Origin: Kryptolebias marmoratus
Lineage: Eukaryota; Chordata; Actinopteri; Cyprinodontiformes; Rivulidae
Direction: 5' to 3'
Assembly (NCBI RefSeq): GCF_001649575.2
Contig: NC_051437.1
Span: 20,798,381 to 20,862,380 of the forward strand
DNA length: 64,000 nucleotides
Shown here piece after piece: positions 36,901 to 49,600 of the stretch (positions within the stretch are counted from its first letter, which is position 1; each line of letters starts with the position of its first letter). The notes beneath the pieces are model-generated. The model did not search any database. It saw only the letters and a program-made list of their open reading frames with translations, and had not been told where the DNA came from. The position numbers and the translations under genes are program-made.

Positions 36901-39900
36901 TGTAATTTTACTAGAATAAAACATATGGGTTTGGGTTTTTTTCCTTTGTGATTGAGAATAAATTAGACTAGGCAATGGTCTTGTTGTTAAAGACGATTCA
37001 GTTCCGACTCATATGACAGTTTTACTGAAATTTCAAAGCTGTTCTAGTTTCTTATGTGGTATAGAAACACCTGGTTTGTTTCTCTGATGTTCGCAGATAT
37101 ACTTTGCCAGTGAGGAGTATGGTCTGGACAGCACAGTCACCTGCCGTGGCTACTTTCTCTTGGCTGGTGTGTTCGTTAAACAGGGGAAGAGACCTGTGGC
37201 TCGTTCCTTGTACTCTGAGGTGTGCCTGTTTTCATACCATGCTCCCCCCCCCATACTTTCAGCATCGTATAAATCTATCTGAGCATGTAAAAGGGTCTCT
37301 GTGTTAACTAAGATTAATGTGAAATTATTTACACCCTGAACAACGGGGTTCATAAAAAGGCCTAAAAGCCCATTTTCTACTATTTATTTACATGGCTATG
37401 AATCACATTTGACCAGTGTTTACCTAAAAAAGCTAGTCTGACAGATCACAAACAAACAGTAAGCCTTTCACTCAACCATTTTGGACCAATCAGCTGACAT
37501 ATCATAGCAGACAGGACCTTCCAGGGTAAAAGTAATACAATCTTAAAGAAACAAGAGCTGAAATAAAGTATTTCAGACAGAAAGTTGCAACAGGTGCTGC
37601 AGCAACGTACAGTATAAGACAAACATTTTACTGTTAAAATATTCAAATATACCCCAGCAGAGTGTCCAAATATCATGATAACTTCTAAGATGTTTTGTTA
37701 TTGTGCTTGCATGTCTTATTTTTTTGTGTTTTCCAGTTAGTCTAACGGTCCTGTGCTCATACTGAAGGTGGGACGTACGTGGCACTGCCATCTGACCGAA
37801 CTCTTCAAGAACTGCATGCAAGACATCCGACGCCCCGCCAACTTATCAAACTCCTTCTCTGGTGCGTCATATTACATCATGTGTGTGTGTGTGTGTGTGT
37901 GCGGTAATATCGCAGTTCTGTCAGTTTATTCGGGTCTTCTGCCACACGATGCTGGAGCGTCAGAAAATGCCCCTCACTCGTCCATCGTGCATCACGCTCT
38001 TTGCTGCAGCCAAGAGCTCCATCAGCACAAGATAACCAATGAATGAGACTAAGAGGAACTTAAAAAAAACAAACAGGGTCAACGCTGCTATATTTAGCTG
38101 ATCTGTCTTGCTGTGTGATCCTAAAAGCTAAACCCCAGATTTACGCGGGCCTGCTTAAGGCTGTCTAGAGACCGCCGCTGACACGGCCGCGGCTGAGCAG
38201 CATCGCAGCTGCTGCCCCACATATGATGCAAAACCTGTTAGCTGGGATGCAAATTCCCAGGCTTTATGTGGTGTTTACTAACAAAAAGTGGGGGGGGGGA
38301 AAAAATCTGTTATGCAAGTTCTACAAATAAACAAACGCAGCAGAATCTCACTGACACAACTACTATGAATCACGTGCAAAACTGTTTTTTTTTTTTTTTT
38401 ACTGCTCTAATGTAAAACGAGAACTTTGTTTGTCTCTTAAGTTGACAGATCGCAGCGAGCTGAGGTGGATGAGATGCTGAGAGCCATGTTAGAGTTTGAA
38501 CAAAGCGACCCCAGGAAAGACTCAGCTCAGATAGCGCTGCTGGCCCACTGCCTTGCCATGCTGTGGTTCCTTGGCGGCGACTCCGTGAAGGTAAGTCACC
38601 CGATGTGGTTCGCCCTGACACCGTGACACTGTTTCCCCCATTCACCTTCCAGTGCTGTCTCAAGAGTGGATTAGGTCTAATTGGTGACGCTGTGAGCAGG
38701 AGGTGGGAATTAGTGGTGGTTTATTGGTCTGTCACGACAGTCTGACTCCCCACCTTGGTTTCCAGGATCTGCGTAAGGCAAAGCTTCGGGTAGCGAAGGC
38801 TTTTTGTGTCTCTCAGCAACAAGATGGGAGGTGAATCATCAGGTTTCCAGTGGGTCATGCAAAATGAGGTCAAAGTGGTGTTGGAAATGTATCTGTGCCT
38901 CTCACGGCTTGCAAAACACCAGACGGGCCCACCGTGTCAAAGTCTTTATATCAGCTGGTTCTTGAGCAAGAGAGAGGATGAAAATGGGACTGAACACGTG
39001 CAAACACGGATGGCTACATTAGACCTACAGATATATTTAAAGGTGCATATCTGTGTTTTGTGATGTGTTGGGTTGTTGGGGCTGATTTCAGTTGGATCCT
39101 TTGTTTTTCACCAACAGCTACACCGACCATACTGAGCAGCAAAAAGAGAGCAAACTATTTCATTTGGATAAAACCTTCCAAAATTTCAACATTTTTGCAT
39201 TATTAGAACCTGAAACCATTTCCAAGAGTCTTAAAAATGGAACCACAGAATCTGATTAAAACAATTTATGTTAAAAAAAAAAGGTAACACTAAGTGATTT
39301 TATAATTGAAGAAAACAAAGTATTGCATATCTCTGAGAGATAAATACAGCGTTGGACACAACATCTGACACAAACCTAAACTAAAAAGGAGCTTCAGCTT
39401 TTAAATCTTGATGGTTAACTATCCTGAACTTCAGCCTTTAGTTTTACATGCCTCCTGTTTTGTATGCACAGTCTTGCAGCGTGATGTAAATTTTTATGAC
39501 ATTCTGGCGTTTTCGTAAAGAATTTCCTGATATAATCCTGAGCAAACCAGGCCCAAACCATGGTACTATTTTGACTTGTCTAAATGATCTTTACCAAACT
39601 GCAGACATGAGGTGAAGTTTTTAGGAGAGCAGTGGTTTTCCACTGGGAGAACTGCCATGGACACCAGCGTGGACTCTTATGAATAAGTTGATACATTAAC
39701 AGTTTAGTTTTACTGTTTTTGTCTTTACCTATCAGACTGGAAGCTCTCGATTTGTTCGTTATCTTAGCGAACACAGATTGTAAGCTTTGTAACCCTACAG
39801 ACCATCAAAAACTTTTCTACGTCCATTCTCTTTTAGTTAGACTTTGCTGGAGAACAGCGTAACATTTCAAGATGTCACGAGGATAAACAGAGGGCGTTAA

Positions 39901-40141
39901 ATGAAGTCAATTGGGTTGCAGTCTAATTTCAGTGACATCATTACACAAAGTCAGCTTTTCTTCTCCCCTGAGAGCCTGACAGCTGCGCTGCTTGTGTTTG
40001 TTTCTGTGCCAGGCACTGGGATTTGGGTGCACAGCCCTGCAGACCAGCCAGCTGATACCAAATCACGACCTGACAGAATCAGTCCGGATTCTGCTGCAGC
40101 TGGTGCAGCCCGAGACGGATCAACAAGCCGGTCTGGACTAG
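33999..40141 (+). CDS. zmynd12: Zinc finger MYND-type containing 12, complete, 8 exons
   Basis: Exons 33999-34138, 35310-35433, 35988-36159, 36246-36415, 37097-37219, 37768-37861, 38442-38590, 40013-40141; all phases agree and give 366 residues (human about 365). The N-terminal MYND zinc finger spans residues 27-64 with Cys27, Cys30, Cys38, Cys41, Cys47, His51, His60 and Cys64; it is split by intron 1 inside the TYYC motif. The rest is helical and TPR-like: LPAAQFCLRCSIDVHG, VQLVPAFLLLAEANMGLG, LLSQAEWAVLKSPECG and LARNLH-type ANDIYFASEEYGLDS blocks follow the human order. ZMYND12 works with TTC29 in the sperm flagellar axoneme, and human loss causes abnormal flagella. It is convergent with rimkla, with poly(A) signals 54 bases after the stop. 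A (GT)n tract directly follows the exon 6 donor. Confidence 0.92.
37881..37901. repeat. (GT)n microsatellite next to a zmynd12 donor
   Basis: About ten GT units starting 19 bases into the intron after the exon 37768-37861 (donor GTGCGT). Confidence 0.9.
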
Positions 40142-40194
40142 TCGACACGCTGCCCCTGCCTTTTCTTTTAGCTGGGAAACCTGCTCCATCAGCT

Positions 40195-40230
40195 AATAAA
40201 GACTCAAAATGATTCACCCATGCGAATAAA
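40195..40230 (+). terminator. zmynd12: zmynd12 poly(A) signals
   Basis: Two AATAAA hexamers at 40195-40200 and 40225-40230, just after the TAG at 40139-40141, giving a short 3' UTR. Confidence 0.7.
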
Positions 40231-40368
40231 GGCGCTGGATTCCCGACATTTAGGTAGATTTTATATAATAAACATGCAGTTATAAAATGCGATTGCACGT
40301 TCTTATACATTTGAGTGATACAGTAAAAGAAAGACGTGGCACAGTTTCACTGGTTTGAATAATGACTC

Positions 40369-43300
40369 TTTATTTTAAACTAAAAAAAAGAAAAAGAAGG
40401 ATGCATATTTACATCGTTTTGAACATTTGTGAGTAACATTTTTGGGAACCATTTTTTTTTAAAAACATTGTCAGACAGAGAAAAAAAAAAAAAAAAAAAC
40501 AGAAAATATGGCCAAGGGCGTTTGCTGAAAACCTTTATAAAGTAACATTTTTGCATCTACCGGTCCAGAACCTGTCATTCACTTCAACACATANCAGGTA
40601 ATACAAAAAAAAAAAAAAAAAAAAACAGAAAATATGGCCAAGGGCGTTTGCTGAAAACCTTTATAAAGTAACATTTTTGCATCTACCGGTCCAGAACCTG
40701 TCATTCACTTCAACACATACAGACATTTTCTCAAGTCATCAGCAGGGAGCTGAGCAAAATCATCACATCGTTCTCCTGCAAATAAAAGCACAGAACAATC
40801 GTTTCAGCAAAGCACAGGCTGCTTTTAAAACATATATTAAATTACCTGACGACTGCCGCGAAACCTTTATATACAATTCTGAAGCAATATTTTACTCTTT
40901 TTGTCAAAGCAGTCATTTTAAAAACCATCACACTAACTAGTGTTAATTGTACTGAATTATACAACAAAGTGTGTTTATTTTTGGCATTATCATACTTTTT
41001 CTTTGCATTGACAGTCAGCAAAACATGGAAATACTCGGATTATCGCTGATTCCCTTTTTTTTTTTTTTGAATTTCATGGCCAAATATTCAGTAGCAGCAG
41101 AATGGAAAATTCAGATTGGCACTGCGCTCGAACACAGTGCCTCATCTAGAGTTATCTAGTTCGTTTCAGGCTCGCCTGGTGCCGCTTGCGCCAGCAAGTC
41201 GTCATCGTTTCCCTCCTCCGCCGTGTTGCTAACGTGCGCCCTCCCAGTTCCCCTCAGTAGCAATCCACTTCATCATGACGGCTGATCTCTAAAGACTAAA
41301 TCGGACCCAGCAGAAACCCTAATTCAGCTGCTTTCATCAGCGTCTCGCAAGGAAACCAGACAATCGAAAAAGGGTTACTAGGGCGCTGTCGGCACGATGC
41401 GCTCCGTCATAAATAAAAGAATCCAACAACAGGGACTGTGAAGCTGCTAATGTCTTCAAAGATGTCTTCTTGTTACGCTTGTAAACAAGGTGGAATGACA
41501 CGAAGTCAAAGACTAGACGGGGACAACTACTGGAGCTAGTTTACCCATTTAAGTGTTCAAGATGTGACTGGACGATGGAGATCACCACCCACTTTAGAGA
41601 TTTCACAGTTTCTCAGATGTTTTGGATAATATAGATAAGCAGACAACATCACAGCCGTAGTGTAAACTGCGATCGCTCGACAGCAGACCTGGAATAAAAG
41701 CTGCCCTTCTCTGTCGGCTGGCGAATGTTGAACCGGGACCCTCCAGCGTGGGGGTTGGGGGGTGGGGGCTGCTAGGATTCCAGACAGGAAATTTGGCCCA
41801 CAACAAAGGGAGATAAAAATGAAGCTTCACAGAGGTTTCACTTTATTGAGACAATATTAGTGCACACAAACCCACTTTTTCTTTCTTCCAAAAAACTAAA
41901 ACAGACAAAAAAAAAAAAATCCCATAAATTAGAAAGAAAAAAAAACAAGGAACGTTATGAAACAAGCCAGGAAAAAAGTGCATGTTAACCATGGCGTACA
42001 CCACATACTCTAGTTGACAACCTTTTTTCGCTGTTGCTCTCGTGTTTGGCTTTTATTTGTCTGCGTGTAAGCTTGTGTTGTGTTTGTGACGTATGTCTCG
42101 CTCGGATGGATTTTTTATTTTTTTCCGTGCCTGCGTCAGGGCTGAGATCCAGGCTGCTTCCCTGAGACGTGTTCAACAGAAAGGGTTACGAGCCTAAAGT
42201 CACCAACGTCTCATTTCCAGCTTCGCTATGTTTGTGCTTTTGATCAAGGTTGGAGGTTATTCCTAAAGAAGGGACAATACTGCAGCTAATGCTTTGATTT
42301 GGTCATTTATTTCACAATTTATACAAAAAAAAAAAAAAGAGTAAACATTAAATTCTTGGTATCTAAAAGCCTTGGACGTTTTTTTTTCTTCCTCCTATAA
42401 GGAAAAAAAACGATCTACTTGAAAAGACTGTAAAAAATATTAAAATTTCTTTGTACAACATGCCAACATATTTTGTGGGTTCTCTATTTTTTTTATCAAG
42501 AACAAAAGAGGAACAAAAAAAAAAAAAAAATGAAAACAATAAAAGTCTACAAATAATATGACCGGAAAATCACGTCTAACCATTTTCCACAGCTGTTAGC
42601 ACCACATTTCCATCTTCACCTTTTAAAATCTGTACAATCTAGTTTGTCCACAGCAGCTTAGAAACACGTTAATTGGCAGCTTTTTCAGCCGTTCCAGTTT
42701 TACTGACTGGATACTAGAATGCTGTGAAGCTCATTTTAATACCTGTAATATATACAAAACAAAACAATCTAAAGGAACATAAAAAAATAATACACAATTT
42801 TATCTTTAGGTCCTAGACATTAAGGGAAGAAATACCCCCGTGTGTGTGTGTGAGGCGTCTGACAGAAACCTCCGGGGTCTAGGCTGATATGTATCGTATG
42901 TCTGAATGTTTGTAACGTTCAATGGCAGTGAGACATCGCTGTTATGAGGTATATTTTGTTTTTGTTTTTTAAATGGAAATGTTTGGATTAAAGTGCTAGG
43001 CATTTTGTGGATTTTGAAACCGGACAACTACAGCTGATGACGATCAAACACTGAGAACGCAAAAAATAAAATAGGAGTTAGGAATTAGTTTTGATGCGTG
43101 AGACTGTGACGGTAAAACGAGACTAGGACCTGCTGAATGTAATTGTGCCTAGCGTGAGGATATGTATTCAAGCTCAAAACAATTCATTTTGCTTCCAGTC
43201 CGCCAAACCTGACGGCAGCAGGAAAGCCTTTTAAGACAACCTGCATTGAGAGGAGGATAAAAACGCGGCTGACATTTTTTTCCCCCATAGATAAAAATAC

Positions 43301-43614
43301 ACCTACATAAAAGGAAAGGCCAGTTTTGTTTTTTAGAGAATATGTTAAACATCATAAGTTTGTGGGATTTGGAGTTTTGTAAAGAAACAAAAAGTCAGGG
43401 GAGCAGCCTCAGATCTTTTTCTCTCAGAGAGAAGGCTCACGTTTGGATGTTTCTGCGGTTTGTGTCGATGTGTGTTCTGTTTCTCTCAGCTTTTGTTTTG
43501 CGCGGAACGTTTCAGATGGAAGCGTTTCGGGCTGATATGCGGGGAATGATCCTACGGGTGTAAGTATGCGTTGCATCTGCGGTTGTTTGTGTGAGCGTGA
43601 GCTTGCGTGAAACC
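40369..43614 (-). other. rimkla: Probable long 3' UTR of rimkla
   Basis: No coding sequence is seen between the rimkla stop and the zmynd12 3' end. Minus-strand AATAAA candidates (TTTATT on the plus strand) lie at 40369-40374, 41842-41847 and near 42302, so the UTR may be 1.3-3.2 kb long. It contains several A-rich tracts and the 94-bp duplication. Which signal is used is not known. Confidence 0.4.
40500..40719 (+). repeat. Exact 94-bp direct duplication around a single n
   Basis: Positions 40500-40593 and 40626-40719 are identical as far as I can read (both start CAGAAAATATGGCC and end CACTTCAACACATA). Each is preceded by a poly-A run (19 and 21 A), and a lone n sits at 40594. The pattern suggests a contig-end overlap that was not merged, not a biological duplication. 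Confidence 0.85.
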
Positions 43615-46600
43615 TCACTCAGTCAATAGTTTGATCTCGTTGGCCAGCAGGGTGTTGAAGTTGTAGGTCGCGTCAGGGAGATCGGGCAGGGCGGGGGTGT
43701 TGGAGTGACGGGGCGACGACTGCGAGGGCTCCGCCAGCTCGGGGTCGCTCTCGCTGGAGGTGGAGCCCACGCTCATGTTGCAGACGGCCTCGGGCAGCGA
43801 GCCGCCGCCCGCCGGCACGATGCACACCTCGGGCTCGCTGCACGTCTCGCTGGCGCTGGACACGACGGACAGGAGGGACATCTTACGGGTGAGGCGGCTG
43901 GGGAGCATGGACAAGGCAAAGTCGGCCACGATCCCCGCCACGTCTATGCCGCACGCCTGGTCGAAGGCGATGAAGCCCACGTTGGCGTTGGCCTCACAGA
44001 CCACAAACGAGCCGTCGTTCAGCTGCAGCAGGTCAACGCCACACACATCCATGCCGAGGATGTTGGACACCTCGATCGCCAGCTGCTTGCCCTGCTCGCT
44101 GAGGGGGCACATCATCCCCACACCACCTACCGGTTCAGAAACACACGGGGCCGGTTAATACCTGCAGCTGTTTGTGATCCACAATGCTGATTTTCATCCA
44201 CAGAATAAGAGCTGCGCTGAATCCTTTTGAGAGAAATCGCAAAGATTAGATTAATAAAGTAGAAAAACATAGTAGGATTTTAAATTAAAAGGATTTCAGA
44301 ATCAATTAAGTTAAGTGGAGGTGTCAACACGAGCTGTTACATAAATTCCGATTATCCCGATGAGTGATGACCCAAATATGTCAGCGAGCATTACGACCTC
44401 AGCTGCACCACAACCTGCTGATGCTCTGACACTAAAAATCAGCTTCATCAACAGGACCGCTGTCACTTCAAGACCTGGAGGTGAATTCAAAACAAGTTTT
44501 CCTGATTCTCCAGCGTGCTCCAAACCAGGTGGAGCGGGTGAATTCCACCTGACTACGAGCTCACATGGAGATTGTCGCTTTATAAAACTCAAACCATAAA
44601 TGCTAATAAAAAGGCCTGCACATTTAAAAGCTGAACCGTTTCGTCGCAGCAGTGCTGTAAACTACGAGGAGGGACCGGTGTGGCGGATGTGTGCGGTGAA
44701 TAAACATGTGCGATCTCTGCTTCTCAGGCATCTACCCACCCAGGGAGCAGTTGCTCTGCATGCGCCCGTCGGTGGAGCAGCGGAGCATGGAGCCAATGAC
44801 ACGGCCGCCCACCAGGACCACCCGCACGTCACGACCATGCGACTCCTTCACGTACTCCTGAAACAGGTAGGGGGTATCGTGGCGGATCAGGTGACACAGA
44901 TCTGTCAGGTGGTGTTTATCCCGTGCCAGGAACACGGCCTTGCCTAAGAGAAAGAAGGAGAGACTAAATGAGGAGAAGAAAGAAAAAGATGAGCTAGTCT
45001 TCAGGCTGAGATCACACATAAACCTGTTTATAGCAACATAAAACAAGATGTTAGCAAGAGCCGCGACGTGCTCCGTGTAAGTGCAGGTTATTAGCGTCCT
45101 TATAGCTTTTTGCTGACAAGCAGCAGGTCGCTGACGAGCGAGTCCTGTGTCATTTCTCATTCCTCAAACACCGGGACGGGACAGTCACTCAGAGCAGCTT
45201 CTCACAGAGGATAGAAGATGCCTGTTTTAATTAGCACCACCTGGCCCTGTCTCCTTCCTGTCAGGACCTCTAAAGTTACGTGTCATGTTGGAAAATAATA
45301 AAAAAAAAAAAGTAAAATGATCAGAATGTGAAAAAAAAAAATGCATCACAGGAATACAATATTTTCATTACAAACATTCCTAGACAGCTATGTTATTACT
45401 CTAAATAGTTCAAATCCAAATAAATGACTGTGGTAATCTATATTTGGCATATTTATATTTATATTTTTTAATGCCTAGAAGTCATGACATTTTGAGCAGG
45501 TACTAAATATATGAATGAAGCTGGTTTTCGGTGTGTTTCTAGCTACATAAAAACTGAAAACAACCAAGGAGACTCCATAAAAAAAGGTCATGAAAGCTGT
45601 TGACAAACGACTGCTTTTCCCGAACAATGGCTGTGGTGGAAGCCTGGTAGAAGCATCGTAATTCCTTCACACAATCGTAGAGCCACTCTGACGGTGATAA
45701 CTATGAATAGAAAAGAGCTAATGGGCCTATCAGACGCCGGCTGATCTCTTGAAGATCTCTCTTTGAATTTAGACAAAGTGAAGAAACCGGGGTCTGCTTG
45801 AAGACCTTAAACTGAAATGATTAACTGAGCTTTATGAGCTTCTATTTTGTGTTCGCGGCGGCACCACAGTGGTAATCATTTAACACTCTGTCAATGAATT
45901 TCATGCGAGGGTGGGCTGAATTCCCAGGAGCGTGGACATTTTTGAGGTGTCGTGTGGCGGGGCCGAGTGAGCGACAGGAAGCAATAGGGATGGTGTCCTA
46001 CCTCTGTGGCCACGTGCATTCTTCACCACCACCGGGTAGCCCAGCGGCTCTGCTTCGTCGATCATCTTACGGAAGTTGTCGTGCCCCCCTAAAAAAAAAA
46101 AAAAAGGAATCAAAGGATTACATCACATAAACACGCACACAGTCCCACATTCAAAGCTGCTCTTGTTTTCATAGCGTGGTTCACATATTACAGCCAGCCT
46201 GGCGCGGCGAGGCAAAGGAATATAGCATGTTGCCATGGAAACAGGAGCGCCTCAAAACAGGAAGGCTGTAGGAGTGTTGTCCTGAGCTCAGATTCATGAG
46301 ATAAGAACGGAGGAGTCTCAGCCCGATGAACCTAATGTGAAGTAGCTGACCGTATCTGACAATGATTTACGATGACAGCTTGCTGTAACAGATGTGCTCG
46401 GGCTTCCTCCGCCTCGGCTTGAGAAAAGATTAAAAATGTGTTAGAAAACCACGAGCTAACAATCCACTTCCACATTCTTCCCCTCTGCGCTTCTGATGCC
46501 GATTCGCAGTCTTCATTATTTCCATTCTGGTCTTGGTTTGGATTTAGTCAGAGGAGCAGATGCAAATGATCATGACGAGCTTGTCCCTTTCCTCCCCTGA

Positions 46601-49600
46601 TGAAGCACATCACACATGTTTGCACGGAGAGGAGAAAAAAGGACACAGAAAGGAGGAGGAGGAGATAGCTGACACAGAATGTGGCTACAGCCACACTGTA
46701 ATCTGCTGCGGTCGAAGCAGCCAGGTTTATTGCATGTTTTATTTTGAAAAATCTCAAAAGGGCATGTGTGTCAGTGATGGTGGTGGGAGGCGGTTGTTAC
46801 ATAAGCTCTCCAGCTGCTGTGCATGCATCGCCTGGCCTACTGTGCACAGAGACACATGGAATGTAGGCCAAACCCCAACCCCCTTACCCCCCCCCCCCTT
46901 TCTGTCTGTATCCTTCTCCTTCTGCTCTCATGAATACCGCAGGGGTTTAAACACAAAAATGTGTGCTGTTGGTTGTCAGTCTTTGTCTGGTCTTGAAAAA
47001 AAAAAAAAAATCAATGAGTACAGAAAATAAACCCAATAACACCAACAACAACAATAACAAAGAAAAACTAGATTTCACAAAGAAGCTAAGGGAGAATGTA
47101 GGTGTGTGTGTGCAGCCTAAAGGAAGTCGTGGTGCTGCGAAGGACAACTGTTTGTGCATTTCATGTTCTTTCCTCTGTTCTATATTCTGCCTCGGTAACT
47201 GTAGGCCACATTGTGCTGTTTGCACAAACCCCCAAGAGCTATAAGTAGTAAACAAGACAAGCGGTAAAAGGGTGAGGTGTAGTTCAGGTCAGAATCAGCT
47301 GCGTCACCCGACTCAAAGACTTGTGCTATTGCTAAGACAAAGCTAAGTGAAACGGCTCATCAACAGTGCAAGAAACACAAGCATCAAGCACCAATTTACC
47401 ATAAGAGAAGGTGTCAGGAAGAGGCACCCCGTGGCCGGCTAGTTCTTGAAAGGTCCAAAACTTGTTGACACAGTTGAGTATGGCCTGGGGCCGGTTGATT
47501 AGCCGACAACCCATCTTCTCCAGGTGGCGCAGCACAGTGATGTCACTGTCAGACTGAACCCAGGGCGTGGGGACCCGCACCACAACCACCTGGGGATACG
47601 ATGTCACCAGCTCTTGCTCCACTCGCAGACCTAGAGGGACAGACGGGGACAGTGATTAGACAGGTATTAAGAGTGAACTGCTTGGTTTGAGAAGACACGA
47701 ATTGTTTAAAAAAGAAAGAAGCATGCACGCAGGTAGCTTCTTAAGCTTTCAGTTCAGCTCTCAACTGCTGTGTAGAGAACTTGCTCCAGCTGAACATCAG
47801 CATAGCTGCGGTCATCTTCTAAACAACAGAAGATGCGGTGGGAGTGAGTGAGAAACACATAATAAATCATTTTGAGAACTTTGACAAAGTGGTTCGAGTT
47901 TAGACTATTTACTTTTTGTCCAGCTTCTCCCCCCAGCCCTCTGCTAAATCACTTTGTTGAGACACAGCCAAACGTATCAGCAAATCTTTGAAAGCATTCG
48001 CTGCGAGTAACCAAGAGCGCTGGTGGCCGTCGATCTTTCATTTTCTGTTCCGCTGACCTGTTTGGCATTTTCCACTTGCTCCCCACCCACCGCTGCAGAT
48101 ACCTTCAGGTGCATGCGCTTCTGATACCAACGCAAAGCCAGTCGGCCAGGAGCCCCGTCGAAGAGCACGTCAATTTTCCACATCGAGCACTTTGCGCAGA
48201 CGTCTAGGTTCGCTCGCGTTCCAGGGCTACGCTTAATTGCACGCCATTCCTCGTGTTTTTATCAGCGAGAACACATCGCCCGCAGAAAATCGTGGAGGAC
48301 TGTGAAACGCTTCACCGTGGAAAAACTCTGAGTTGAACTGTCCTCACATTCAACATGTGTGAAATCAGCTTCTGAGAACTTTCTGTCCTTGTGGCAGTCT
48401 CTCATGAAGGTACCAGAGCTGTGAGCCAGTGCAAGGCTCGTCTTCTCTGATAGATTATTGTTTTTATCTGTAAATGTGCTCAGCCAGGCTATTGTTTACA
48501 ACATTTTACTCCTCGAACAAACAATATAAACGCTCACCGACTCACCTCAGACTTGAGAGTTGTATATGTTATATATAACATTCATTTCCTCTCACTGTAC
48601 TCCTCTGCAGTCTTTTTTTTATCAGACAGACTGTTTTGTCAGAATATAGGACAGTGAGGCTGGGACAGACTTCTGAAGCGTGCTAATCTTGATTTTAATC
48701 ATACTTGAGGAAAAGCACAGTCACACTCCATGTCGTACACAAAGCAGCAACAACAACTAAATAAAGATTTCTGGGATTTCCTTTAATATAATCAAGTCCA
48801 CCCAGCTTTGACTTTATTAGCCGTCCTTCCTGGTGGAACCACAATGCAAAGTTAACGCAATCTGTTTCTAGGATCTGACATTCATGGAGCTGTGCCTTAC
48901 AGAAAGTCAAATTGACCTTGGCGTCCAACGTCTCAGCCTGACACCACTTTTCTGATGCAAATGAGGGGGGCTAAGGAACAAAAGGCTAAGTGAACACATC
49001 TGAATAAGTTACTGATCAGCCTTTTCAATCCAGGACAGCTCATATAGGCCATGGAAATTGACAGTGAGTTGGATTATGGAGAGAAAATTTATAAGTGTAA
49101 AATAAAACACATCATATATATATATTTTAAAAAGCAACAAATAAGCCTTTTTTAAGCCTTTGTTTGGTTCTGAAGTTCAGTCTGATTTTGCAGAACAGAA
49201 TTAGATAAACTTATTGGTTTGGTTGCTGCACAGATGGCTTAGCGACTAGGAGTGGACCAAGATTTGGCAGGATCTTACTGCTAACTGATAGTGCTTTCTT
49301 ACTGTGAATGGGAAGAGGAGACAAAGCCAGGCTGTGCGAGTTTCGAGCCTGTGATCAAACCTAACAGCTCATGAGGATGAACAGATTGAGCGACGAGTTG
49401 CAAAAAAACGCATAAAAACCCATGCGCACCTGCGTGTATTCACATGTCCTCTTTGTACGGAAGCGAGGGGTGAAAACACATTCGTCACTGCTCCGGCGTT
49501 TTACACTGACCAGGGCGTAATTTTCAGCCATCTTAGAATCTGCGGGCTGACGAAAGAGATAACGAAGCGGGCGGAGATGATCAGAGGTCAAGAGAAGCTT

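Noticed and set aside
43705..44190. Plus-strand frames of 132-161 residues opposite rimkla exon 5
   Set aside because: They are antisense shadows of the GC-rich last rimkla exon.
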